Assembly (NCBI GenBank): GCA_965199095.1
Contig: CBDAQM010000008.1
Coordinates: 124,001 to 188,000 of the forward strand
Direction of reading: 5' to 3'
Source of the DNA: LMUY01 sp965199095
GTDB lineage: Bacteria; Pseudomonadota; Alphaproteobacteria; Acetobacterales; Acetobacteraceae
Length of the DNA stretch: 64,000 nucleotides
Below the pieces are notes generated by a model. The model made no database searches and was not told the origin of the DNA. It saw only the letters and a program-made list of their open reading frames with translations. Of this stretch, positions 17,267-24,963 are shown in pieces. Within the stretch, counting starts at the first letter, position 1; each line of letters opens with the position of its first letter. The position numbers were made by a program, and so were the translations under genes.

Positions 17267-18421
17267 ATGTCCACGACGCTGGCGGCGGAGCGCGACCCCC
17301 TGACGCGGGCCGTCCGCAAAAACCTGCTACGGGTCGTGCCGCTCCTGGCCGTCGCGTATTTCTTCAACTACATCGACCGCTCGAACGTGGGCTTCGCGGC
17401 GCTCACGATGAACCACGACCTTGGCCTGACCAACACGCAGTTCGGCAGCGCGGCCGGATTCTTCTTTCTCGGCTACTGCCTGCTGGAAGTGCCGAGCAAC
17501 CTGGCGCTGTACCGGTTCGGCGCCCGGCGCTGGCTTGCCCGCATCATGATTTCCTGGGGCATCCTGTCTGCCGCCACCGCCTTCGTCGTGGGGCCGCAAA
17601 GCTACAACTGGCTGCGGCTGCTCACCGGTGCGGCGGAAGCCGGGTTCTTTCCGGGCGTGCTATATTACCTCTCAAGCTGGTTCCCGCGGGAGCATCGGGT
17701 GCGCGTGCTGGCTTGGTTCACCGTGGCGATCCCGCTCTCCTCCGTGATCGGCGGCCCGGTCTCCGTGTTCGTGTTGCAGATGCAGGGGCTTGCCGGGCTG
17801 CATGGCTGGCAGTGGCTGTTCCTGATCGAGGGGGTGCCCGCCTGCCTGATGGGCGTGCTGACCCTGGTGCTGCTGCGTGACCACCCCAGCGAGGCGAACT
17901 GGCTCGACCCGGACGAGCGGGCCGCGTTGCTCGAGGTGCTGGAGCGCGACCGCAGTGCCACCCCGAAGAAGGACCTGCTGGTCGCCCTGCGTGACGTGCG
18001 GGTGTGGCTGATGACCGGGATCCTGTTCACCTACTGGCTCGGCATCAACGGCATCATCTACTGGCTGCCGCTGATCCTGAAGGGCAAGGGGATGGGCGAT
18101 GTGTCCATCGGCTTCCTGTCGGCCGTGCCCTATCTCGCGGCGTCCGTGGTGATGATCGTCTGGGCCCGGCACATGGATCGTACGGGGCAGCATCTCCTCA
18201 ACCTCATCGGAACCTGCGTGCTCGCCGCGCTGGGCTTCGTGATATCCTTCATGTTCCCCGCGATCGTGCCGTCGATGGTGGGGATAACGCTTGCCGTGGT
18301 CGGGCTGAGTTCGACGCGGCCCGCCTTCTACAGCCTGCCCGCGCGCTATCTCAGCGGCGCCACGGCCGCGGCCGGCATGGCATTCATCAACTCGGTCGGC
18401 AGCCTCAGCGGCTACGTGTAG
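17267..18421 (+). pseudogene. MFS transporter (anion:cation symporter type), 3' end removed by transposon
   Basis: The protein starts MSTTLAAERDPLTRAVRKNL, has NYIDRSNVGFAALTMNHDLG and LGYCLLEVPSNLALYRFGAR, and then about ten transmembrane segments in the arrangement of the ACS family (tartrate/phthalate/glucarate porters). It would import the substrate of the upstream operon. At residue 382 (INSVGSLSGYV) it stops where the transposon end begins (TGTAGG at 18417), so the last two helices of an expected 430-440 aa are missing. It was probably functional before that. GGGGAG ten bases upstream supports the start. Confidence 0.88.
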
Positions 18422-18582
18422 GCGCTCGCAATCATCGGGGCTCGTGCTCGCAAACAGCGCCGATTTCTGCTCAGATTAGCTGACAATGAGGCGAGCCTTG
18501 TGCTCACATTATCTGCCACTGTGCTCGCCATCATCGGGCCGTGCTCGCCAACGGAGGATCGTGCTCACATTGGCTGCCAATG
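18417..18582. repeat. left 166 bp terminal repeat of the TniA/TniB transposon
   Basis: It is about 90 percent identical by eye to the inverted sequence at 21991-22156. Inside are about seven spaced copies of a degenerate motif around TGCTCGCA/TGCTCACA, three of them extended to CTGnCAATG. They resemble arrays of TnsB/TniA binding sites. Confidence 0.88.
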
Positions 18583-18598
18583 AGCCGGGCTGCCTCGT

Positions 18599-19576
18599 TC
18601 AGATGGGCACTCCTGCCACGCGCAGCTGTTCGGTGAACTCGCGCGTGCGGTCCACGGCGAGGGTTCCGGCCAGGAAATCGCGCACTTCGGCGGGCTTGGC
18701 CCGGAGCAGCACGGTCAGGGCGGGCGCGTCGTAGCCGTTGCGGGTGAGCGTCGGCTCGAGTTCGTCGATGGCCCGCGACAGCACCTGTTCGACGATCTCG
18801 GCGGACACGCGCTTTTCACCGAGGCGGAACGCATGCTCGAAAGCCAGGGTGAGGTGCATTTCGATCTGCAAGGCCGTACGCAGCCGCTCGGCCAGTAGGT
18901 CGATTGCGTCGGCGTCCATGATGTCGGCCGGGTTAATGCCGTCTTCGACACAGGCCTTCAGGAGCCAGGCGATGAACTCGCGGCGGTGGCCGGACACGCC
19001 CTCGAACTCAAAGGTCGTCGTGCGATAGCCGATCTCTTCCATCTGCGGCCGGCGCAGGTCATTGCGCAACTTCGGGTTGCCGATCAGCAGCACGGACAAC
19101 ACGACCCCGGCGCCGGCCGCCAACTCCATCAGCCGCTTGAAGCCGGTCAGCGTCTTGTGGTGCAGCTCGTGGGCTTCATCGACGATCAGCACCACGGGAT
19201 GCTTGTTCTTGCGCATGAGGTCGCGCAACTCGCGCTCGCGCCGTTCCGGCTGCTTGGGGATCTTGATCTTGCTGCGGTCGCCGGGCGTCAGATCGTAGAA
19301 CATGGCCTCGATCAGCGAGGGCAGCGACGTGCGGCGCTTGTCGACCGCCAGTGATTTCGCGACGGCAATCCTGTTGGACCGGCCGAGTTCTTCCTCGATG
19401 CGGGTCAGCAGATGCGTCTTGCCCGAGCCAACCAGGCCAGCGACGACGACCAGCCGAGCGGTTTGCACGACGGCGTACACCTCGCGGACCAGCGCGCGCT
19501 GGTGCTCGGTTTCGAAGTTGCCGGCCCGCTGGAACGGCTTGGCCAACCCGAACTGTGTTTGCACGTCGGCGAGCAT
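18599..19576 (-). CDS. tniB: TniB-type AAA ATPase
   Basis: The 325 aa protein has Walker A in VVVAGLVGSGKTHLLTRI, Walker B in HPVVLIVDEAHELHHKT and a sensor-like SVLLIGNPKLRNDLR, the ExeA/TniB/TnsC pattern. In Tn5053 and Tn7 relatives this ATPase binds DNA, polymerises and hands the target to the transposase. The ATG at 19576 shares one base with the TniA stop (TGATG), so it is translationally coupled. Longer upstream readings in this frame only overlap tniA and can be ignored. No TniQ partner is visible in the element, so target choice may rest on TniB alone, as in Tn552. Confidence 0.92.
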   Translation of the reverse strand: MLADVQTQFGLAKPFQRAGNFETEHQRALVREVYAVVQTARLVVVAGLVGSGKTHLLTRIEEELGRSNRIAVAKSLAVDKRRTSLPSLIEAMFYDLTPGDRSKIKIPKQPERRERELRDLMRKNKHPVVLIVDEAHELHHKTLTGFKRLMELAAGAGVVLSVLLIGNPKLRNDLRRPQMEEIGYRTTTFEFEGVSGHRREFIAWLLKACVEDGINPADIMDADAIDLLAERLRTALQIEMHLTLAFEHAFRLGEKRVSAEIVEQVLSRAIDELEPTLTRNGYDAPALTVLLRAKPAEVRDFLAGTLAVDRTREFTEQLRVAGVPI

Positions 19577-21225
19577 CAGCCCCTCCCTGCTGTCTTGAAG
19601 TGCTCGCGCACGCGTGCCGCGACGGTGGTCCGGTCCAGCGTTTCGGCCAGCAAAGCGTCGATGAAGGCACGGTCGGGCTCGGGCAGGCCGCCGAGCGGCT
19701 TGGAGATCTGCACGGAGATCGCGAGCCTGGCCGCCAGCGGCGTCGGGAATGCGACATCGGCCGCCGGCTCGGGAAACGGCATGCGCGGTATGGGCGTGGC
19801 AGCCGCACCCGGTGCCAGCGACGGCAAGGGCCTGTCCCCGCCGGTAAGCGCGGCGCGGGGCAGCCCGAGTTGGTCGGCCAGCTTGACCACCTTGTCCAAG
19901 CGCTCCTCGGCCCGGCTCTTCTGGTATTTGCGGTAGCGGTAGAGCGGGACCGCGCCGCGCGAGGGCTGATAGGGTCCGAACCGCTTGCCTTCGTGCTCGA
20001 CGAACAGCTCTTGGTCGAACAGTCCCCACCAGAGGGTGACCGTCTCGCCGGCAAGCTCGGGCTCGACCTCATACGCCGCACCCTCGACCGACACGGTCGC
20101 GTCGCCGGCAACGGCCCGGCGCTCCGGCTCGCGCGCGAATGCGCAGAACCGCTCCCACGAGCACATCGCGCGGATGCCGCTGGTCGGGAGGTGCTTCAGC
20201 CAGTCCTCGACCCGGCTGTGCGGTTCGCTGCGGTGGCCGCCGTTGTTGTAGGTGACGAGGGCCCGGCGCAGCCAAAGGTTTGCCTCCGCCTCATCCTTTG
20301 GTTTGTGAAAATGATAGAGCGTCTCGTGTACCTCCTTAATGGTGCGGAACGGCCGCTCGACTTTCCCCTTGGACCGTGCGGGCGTACGGCGCTCTGCTTC
20401 GGACGGCGGCATGTGGGTCAGCACGCGCACGCCCAGGCTGCCCATCACGGACTGGAACACCTTGGAGCGGCTGACCGGGCCATTGTCCATGTAGATCGCG
20501 GCCGGGATGCCCTGGAACGGCAGTTCCGGCTCGGGTTTGGGCGCCATGGCGTTGAACAGGAAGCGCAGCGCGGACTCGGCATCCTCACCGTAGACGCAGC
20601 GATACTCGTCATAGACAACGCCCGAGCGGTCATCGACGGCCGAGAACAGCATCAACGTCGGCTTGCCGCGACCCTGTTCGACCCAGAGCGGGGCCTCGAC
20701 CTGCTTCAGGTCGGACGGGCTCATGTCGAAATGCCAAAGCTCATTGGACCGCTTGGCCTGGAAGCGCACGGCGGCAACCGGGCGCACTACGCGCGCATGG
20801 TCGAGACCGGACGCACGCAGGACCCGATCGACGGTCGCACGCTTGAGCAGGCCGGCCGGCGCCCGCACCAGGCCGTCCGGCGTCTCCACGCCATCCTCCT
20901 CAAGCAGCCGGATCGCCCGCGCGGTCGAGAGGTGGCGACCTTTCTTGTTCGCCGTCCTGATCTTGAGCGCTGCGACGATCTCGGCGTAGCGCTCCATCCC
21001 GGCGGCCGGCACTGCCCGCGTGGAGCCGTGATCGGAACGCCGCACCGATTTTGGCCGGGTCAGCTCGCGGAGCGCGCGGTAGATGGTCCAGGCCGACACG
21101 CCATAGGCCTCGGCCACGCGAGCGATCACCTCGGTACGGGCGGGGTCACGCGCCGAGAGCAACGCGAGGCGCCGCCTCAAATCGACCAGCGCCTCGCCTG
21201 GGGGCCGTTTCGAGCGGTCAGGCAT
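19576..21225 (-). CDS. tniA: TniA-type DDE transposase
   Basis: From the ATG at 21225 (MPDRSKRPPGEALVDLRRRL) the protein is about 549 aa. An N-terminal helix-turn-helix (VAEAYGVSAWTIYRALREL) is followed by an rve integrase core: LWHFDMSPSDLKQ (Asp), AAIYMDNGPVSRSKVF (Asp) and SKGKVERPFRTIKEVHE (Glu). A Mu-type C-terminal barrel includes SVEGAAYEVEPELAG. It would cut the transposon ends and join them to target DNA, binding the repeated motifs in the 166 bp ends. Its start overlaps the resolvase stop by eight bases. Upstream in-frame residues are antisense to the resolvase and are not used. Confidence 0.93.
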   Translation of the reverse strand: MPDRSKRPPGEALVDLRRRLALLSARDPARTEVIARVAEAYGVSAWTIYRALRELTRPKSVRRSDHGSTRAVPAAGMERYAEIVAALKIRTANKKGRHLSTARAIRLLEEDGVETPDGLVRAPAGLLKRATVDRVLRASGLDHARVVRPVAAVRFQAKRSNELWHFDMSPSDLKQVEAPLWVEQGRGKPTLMLFSAVDDRSGVVYDEYRCVYGEDAESALRFLFNAMAPKPEPELPFQGIPAAIYMDNGPVSRSKVFQSVMGSLGVRVLTHMPPSEAERRTPARSKGKVERPFRTIKEVHETLYHFHKPKDEAEANLWLRRALVTYNNGGHRSEPHSRVEDWLKHLPTSGIRAMCSWERFCAFAREPERRAVAGDATVSVEGAAYEVEPELAGETVTLWWGLFDQELFVEHEGKRFGPYQPSRGAVPLYRYRKYQKSRAEERLDKVVKLADQLGLPRAALTGGDRPLPSLAPGAAATPIPRMPFPEPAADVAFPTPLAARLAISVQISKPLGGLPEPDRAFIDALLAETLDRTTVAARVREHFKTAGRG

Positions 21226-21814
21226 GGGGAACTGGCTTGTCTGAAGCACTGTCGTCGGTGCCGCGCTTGCCGACGTGGCGGTAGAGGGTGGCGACCGACA
21301 CGCCCATGCGCTTGGCCACATCGCGCACCGGCAGCTTGCCTTCCCTCATCAGGGCGCGGGCCGCGGTGACGTCCGCTGCCTTGAAGGCCGGGGGCCGCCC
21401 ACCCTTGCGGCCGCGGCGGCGCGCCTCGGCGAGGCCGGCGGCAGTGCGTTCGCGGATTAGCGCCCGTTCAAACTGGGCGATGGCTCCGAACACGTGGAAC
21501 ACGAGCACGCCGCCCGGCGTGGTGGTGTCGATGCTCTCAGTCAGCGACACCAGTCCGATGCCGCGCTCCTCGAGGTCCTCGGCCGTGGCAATCAGCTTTT
21601 TCAGCGAACGGGCGAGCCGGTCGAGCTTCCAGACAACCAGCACGTCGCCGTGGCGCAGCACGTCGTCCAAAACCCGCGTCAGCTCAGGGCGGTCTGCCTT
21701 GGCGCCGGACGCCTTCTCCGAATGGATCCTCTCGCAGCCGGCACGGCGGAGGGCGTCGAGTTGGAGTTCTGGAGATTGGTCGATGGTGCTGACCCTGGCA
21801 TACCCGACCCGCAT
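21218..21814 (-). CDS. tniR: serine resolvase of the transposon (TniR-like)
   Basis: The 198 aa product begins MRVGYARVSTIDQSPELQLD, where the Ser of RVST is the catalytic nucleophile, and contains VVWKLDRLARSLKKL and FGAIAQFERALIRERT, the conserved resolvase arginines and E helix. It ends with a helix-turn-helix, KLPVRDVAKRMGVSVATLYR. It would resolve cointegrates at a res site that should lie just upstream, between 21815 and 21990. It is the first gene of the resolvase-tniA-tniB operon. A longer start at 21868 is possible, but 21814 fits resolvase N termini. Confidence 0.92.
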   Translation of the reverse strand: MRVGYARVSTIDQSPELQLDALRRAGCERIHSEKASGAKADRPELTRVLDDVLRHGDVLVVWKLDRLARSLKKLIATAEDLEERGIGLVSLTESIDTTTPGGVLVFHVFGAIAQFERALIRERTAAGLAEARRRGRKGGRPPAFKAADVTAARALMREGKLPVRDVAKRMGVSVATLYRHVGKRGTDDSASDKPVPHA

Positions 21815-21990
21815 CAGCCGCCCTGTTCTCGAAACCCGTCCAATTGTTAGTGTTTCGGAACGGAGCAATCAAGAACAGTTATGAGAAAGGAAAGTGCCCC
21901 AATGCTGGATGCCAGGCAGCACGCGGCAGGGATCGTCAGAAACGTTGGTTAAAGAGAACCGCTCAGCCCACCTGCCAACCGCCAAAACCC
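21815..21990. promoter_or_regulatory. leader of the transposon operon, candidate res site
   Basis: The only non-coding space inside the transposon besides the end repeats is these 175 bases upstream of the resolvase. Resolvases of this class normally act at, and repress from, a res site in this position. AT-richer patches (for example CCAATTGTTAGTGTTTCGG at 21839-21857) are present, but I cannot define sub-sites with confidence. Confidence 0.4.
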
Positions 21991-22156
21991 CATTGGCAGC
22001 CAATGTGAGCACAATCCTCTGTTGGCGAGCACGGCCCGATGATGGCGAGCACAGTGGCAGACAATGTGAGCACGAGGCTCGCCCCATTGTCAGCTAATCC
22101 GAGCAGGAAACGGCTCCGATTGCGAGCACGAGCCGCTATGATTGCGAGCGCCTACA
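21991..22156. repeat. right 166 bp terminal repeat of the TniA/TniB transposon
   Basis: Inverted counterpart of 18417-18582. The outer 19 bases (TGTAGGCGCTCGCAATCAT when read inwards) are identical at both ends, and the same set of TGCTCnCA motifs recurs in the same order. Confidence 0.88.
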
Positions 22157-22762
22157 GATAGGGCTTGCCGCTCGGCAGGCGCTGACGGATGCAACGATGG
22201 TGGCGCAGGTCCTCCGGACTCCCCGGCTCGCCATGGCGGGACAGATAGGCCGGCGCCGCGACGGCGAGGAAGCGGACGCCGCCGCCGAACGGAACCGCGA
22301 TCATGTCCTGCGGTACGGCCTTGCGAAGCCGTGCGCCGGCGTCGAACCCTTCGGCCACGATGTCGACCAGCCGCCCTTCCGAGACCAGATCGAGCGTCAC
22401 GCGCGGGTGCCGATCGAAAAAACTTGGCGCGACGTGGCGCAGCAGCCAGCGTGCGGCCGCCTCGTTCGCATTGATCCGCAGGGCGCCGGCCGGACCTCCG
22501 TTATCGTCTCCAACGGCCGCCAGCATGTCGTCGAGGTCTCGCAACGTGGGCGCAAGCCGGGAAAGGAGGCGGGCGCCGGCGTCGGTTAGGGCGACGCTGC
22601 GGGTCGACCGATGGAGCAGGCGGACGCCAAGGTCGCTTTCAAGGCTCTCAAGGCGTGGCTCAGAGATGAGCGCGAGACGCCCAGGGCGTCCGCTGCGGCC
22701 CGGAAGCTCTGGTGGCGCCCCACGGCGACGAAGGCCGTGAGGTCGGCGATCGAAGGCTTCAT
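22157..22762 (-). pseudogene. LysR-family regulator, frameshifted and 3'-truncated
   Basis: From the ATG at 22762 the reading is MKPSIADLTAFVAVGRHQSF then RAAADALGVSRSSLSHALR, a typical LysR DNA-binding domain. Near 22649-22653 one base is missing, and the homologous reading continues in another frame as SLESDLGVRLLHRSTRSVAL and through the effector domain (RINANEAAARWLLRHVAPSF) to CIRQRLPSGKPYL. There the transposon end at 22156 cuts it, and about 60-80 residues should follow. It is divergent from the SnoaL-like gene at 22906, a common regulator-target layout. As sequenced it is inactive for two reasons. Confidence 0.85.
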
Positions 22763-22905
22763 TGGTGTCGATCCTTCACCAGGGCGTGCAATGCGGCGCA
22801 GCTAATCACGACAATGCGTCGAGCCTAGATGGAGCGGCATCGGAATGTCCCGAGGCCTTGTGGCCGGCCTCCTGACGCCATGCCTGCATCACTTGAGGAG
22901 ACGCC

Positions 22906-23347
22906 ATGACCCTGACGCGCGAGGAGCTGGTAGCCCGCCTGATAAGGGACGGTGAGCTTGAGCTGTCCGGAGAGAACCCCGCCGAGGCGGAGTCATACTT
23001 CGACACAGCCAGGTTCCGGTTTCATGGCCCAGACGGGTTCGAGACCGACTACGCAGGACTGAGCAGCTACTTCGCCTCTTTGCGTTCGGCGTTTGAAGAT
23101 CGGTCCATCCGTCGCGGCATCATAGTCGTGGAAGGCGAGTACATAGCCTGCCAGACATGGATTGAAGGCCGTTTCGTCCGTGAGTTCAGCCAGTCGCCTG
23201 TGGGCCTTCTGCCTCCGAACGGTGAGTAAGGTGAGCTGGGACCTGTCCAACATCTTCCGGGTCGACGAGCAGGGTCGCCTCATCGACGAGTGGGTGCGGA
23301 CCGACAACAGGAGCGTCCTGCGCCAACTTGAACACCGGACAGGTTAG
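22906..23347 (+). pseudogene. SnoaL-like (NTF2-fold) protein, frameshifted near its end
   Basis: The first frame begins MTLTREELVARLIRDGELEL and carries ESYFDTARFRFHGPDGFETD and QTWIEGRFVREFSQS, in keeping with SnoaL-like ester cyclase or NTF2-fold proteins. It ends at a stop at 23229, just where the conserved tail should follow. The tail appears in the next frame as VSWDLSNIFRVDEQGRLIDE, ending near 23347. The junction GGTGAGTAAGGTGAG looks like a short local duplication. Restored length is about 145 aa, normal for the fold. The reaction is unknown. It is divergent from the broken LysR gene. Confidence 0.7.
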
Positions 23348-23553
23348 GTGCATCGGATGCTGAGGGCGCCTGCACCTACAGCGTGTCGAAAGCCAAAGCG
23401 CATGCGCCGGGGAGCGGGAGCGACGATCGCTTCCGGGAACGGCCGTCACGCTTAAGGATGACGTAGATTAGGCGCGAAGCAGCTCGGCGGCTCGCGGTGT
23501 CGCGAGGGCCGGCAGCCCTCGTGGACTGAATGGACTTCCGCGACCGATCGCCG

Positions 23554-23803
23554 TCAAAACATCCCTGTCGCCTCCCGCCAAAGCAGCGCCACGAGGTCGG
23601 CGGCCGGCATCGAGCGGCTGAGCGGCGCGTCCTGGCCGGCCCACTGCGCGCCGAACCCGCTCTCGCCAGCGGTCTTGGCGGCGGCGTGCAGCGCCTTGCC
23701 GGCGTCGTAGGCGATCGGATAGTCGGGCGCATCCGCCAGAGCGCTCGCCGCCCACTCCGTGAACCGGTTCGCCAGGCAGCGCGCAGGCCGACCCGAAATC
23801 ACC
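23554..23803 (-). pseudogene. nitronate monooxygenase, 3' fragment (split by IS21)
   Basis: The frame reads ISGRPARCLANRFTEWAASA through DAPDYPIAYDAGKALHAAAK and GFGAQWAGQDAPLSRSMPA to a stop at 23554, the usual C terminus of class I nitronate monooxygenases. It joins exactly to the 5' fragment at 26605-27416 once the IS21 element and one copy of its ATCACC duplication are removed, restoring RVISGRPAR. In this state no full enzyme can be made. Confidence 0.88.
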
Positions 23804-23871
23804 TGTCAATCGGCGTTGAATATTGACCCCCTGTCGGCGTGCAAAATTGACCCTCTGATCGGAGAGGATTG

Positions 23872-24183
23872 TCAGTCTCGGCCGAACCCACGTGGCGGTT
23901 CGATGGCCTGAAGTTCGTCGAGGTCGAGGTCACAGATGCTCTGCAGCGCCTCGGCCGTGGAGCTGTCCCTCAGGTTATCGGGCAATGCGTCTAGCCACGT
24001 GGCATACTGGGCTTGCAGCTCCGCCAGTTCGGCGACCGCATCGTGCCAGCGCCGGGCGCGGCTGCGATGGTCAGTAGGGCGACGTGTCCGGATGGCGGGC
24101 TTGCCTGTTGCCCGCGCTGCCCGATAGCGAGCTTGGCGCTCGGCATCGGTCATGGCCGTCTTGCCGATCGGCTTGCGCGGCAT
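23872..24183 (-). CDS. small third ORF of the IS21 element, function unknown
   Basis: The 103 aa basic protein starts MPRKPIGKTAMTDAERQARY, is Arg/Ala rich in the middle and acidic at the end (STAEALQSICDLDLDELQAI). It follows istB by 51 bases in the same direction and lies inside the element's ends, so it belongs to the IS. A diverged relative lies at 3660-3977, so it is conserved among IS21 copies and not a chance frame. The DAERQARYRA segment is also seen in small proteins linked to transposons, but no function can be given. A DNA-binding or regulatory helper role is only a guess. Confidence 0.7.
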   Translation of the reverse strand: MPRKPIGKTAMTDAERQARYRAARATGKPAIRTRRPTDHRSRARRWHDAVAELAELQAQYATWLDALPDNLRDSSTAEALQSICDLDLDELQAIEPPRGFGRD

Positions 24184-24234
24184 GGGCTGCTTCCAATCGT
24201 GACGTTACGATACCAGGTGGGCAGAGCGACTGGT

Positions 24235-24963
24235 TCAGGCGCGGGTCTTCATGCGCCAGCTGGCATTGCCGGTCTCGATGATGTCGCAGTGGTGCGTCAG
24301 CCGGTCGAGCAGGGCGGTAGCCATCTTGGCGTCGCCGAACACCGTCGGCCACTCGGCAAAATCGAGGTTGGTGGTGACCACCACGGACGTGCGCTCATAT
24401 AGACGGCTGATCAGATGGAACAGCAATTGTCCGCCGGACTGCGCAAACGGCAGGTAACCCAGCTCGTCGAGGATCACAAGGTCCAGCCGGGTCAGCGTGT
24501 CGGCAATCTTCCCCGCTCGCCCAGCCTTGCTCTCCGCCTCGAGCCGGTTGACCAAGTCGACCACGGTGTAGAACCGGCAGCGCGCCCCGGCTCGGATGCA
24601 GCTGCGGGCAATGGCGACCGCGATGTGGGATTTGCCGGTGCCGGTGCCGCCGACCAGCACCGTGTTGCGCTGCTGGCTGAGAAATGTGCCGACCGCCAGC
24701 TCACGCACCAGGCCCTCGTTGATCGGGCTACCGGCAAAGTCGAAGTCGGCCAGCTCCTTGGCCAACGGCAGCTTGGCCGCACCGACCTGGTAGCGGATGG
24801 ACCGCGCGTGCTTCTCCGCGATCTCGGCCGCCAACAGGTCGCCGATGATCTGCTGTGCGGCGTGCTGGCGTTTGAGCCCGTTGGCCAGCACCTCGTCGAA
24901 CGCTCCGCGCATACCGAGCAGCTTGAGTTCGGCCATCATCTCCATGATCTCATGGCGTTCCAT
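24235..24963 (-). CDS. istB: IS21 IstB helper ATPase
   Basis: The 242 aa protein has Walker A in VLVGGTGTGKSHIAVAIA, Walker B in LDLVILDELGYLPFAQSGG, and the sensor region SVVVTTNLDFAEWPTVFGD, the DnaC/DnaA-like AAA+ layout of IstB. IstB oligomerises on target DNA and stimulates the IstA transposase. Its start overlaps the istA end by 14 bases. Length is normal for the family and no defect is visible. Confidence 0.94.
   Translation of the reverse strand: MERHEIMEMMAELKLLGMRGAFDEVLANGLKRQHAAQQIIGDLLAAEIAEKHARSIRYQVGAAKLPLAKELADFDFAGSPINEGLVRELAVGTFLSQQRNTVLVGGTGTGKSHIAVAIARSCIRAGARCRFYTVVDLVNRLEAESKAGRAGKIADTLTRLDLVILDELGYLPFAQSGGQLLFHLISRLYERTSVVVTTNLDFAEWPTVFGDAKMATALLDRLTHHCDIIETGNASWRMKTRA

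Larger units (their letters stand above)
18417..22156 (-). mobile_element. TniA/TniB/resolvase transposon (Tn552/Tn5053-like), cargo-free
   Basis: A 3740 bp element begins TGTAGGCGCTCGC at 18417 and ends with its complement at 22156. It carries, all on the minus strand, a serine resolvase, TniA and TniB in coupled order, and nothing else. No TniQ gene is present. The Tn552 group is known to work with this three-gene set. The flanks do not match: CTACG precedes the left end and GATAG follows the right end, and the two sides cut different genes. A simple insertion with a 5 bp duplication is therefore not what is seen. Confidence 0.9.

Noticed and set aside
19351..21369. 672-codon plus-strand open frame inside the transposon
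   Set aside because: It is the antisense of tniA/tniB, a GC-driven artefact. Conserved motifs are all on the minus strand.
18417..22156. Possible CRISPR-associated transposon because TniA/TniB resemble TnsB/TnsC
   Set aside because: No TniQ, Cas gene or spacer-repeat array is present. The TGCTCnCA copies are unevenly spaced, confined to the ends and mirrored, as for transposase binding sites.
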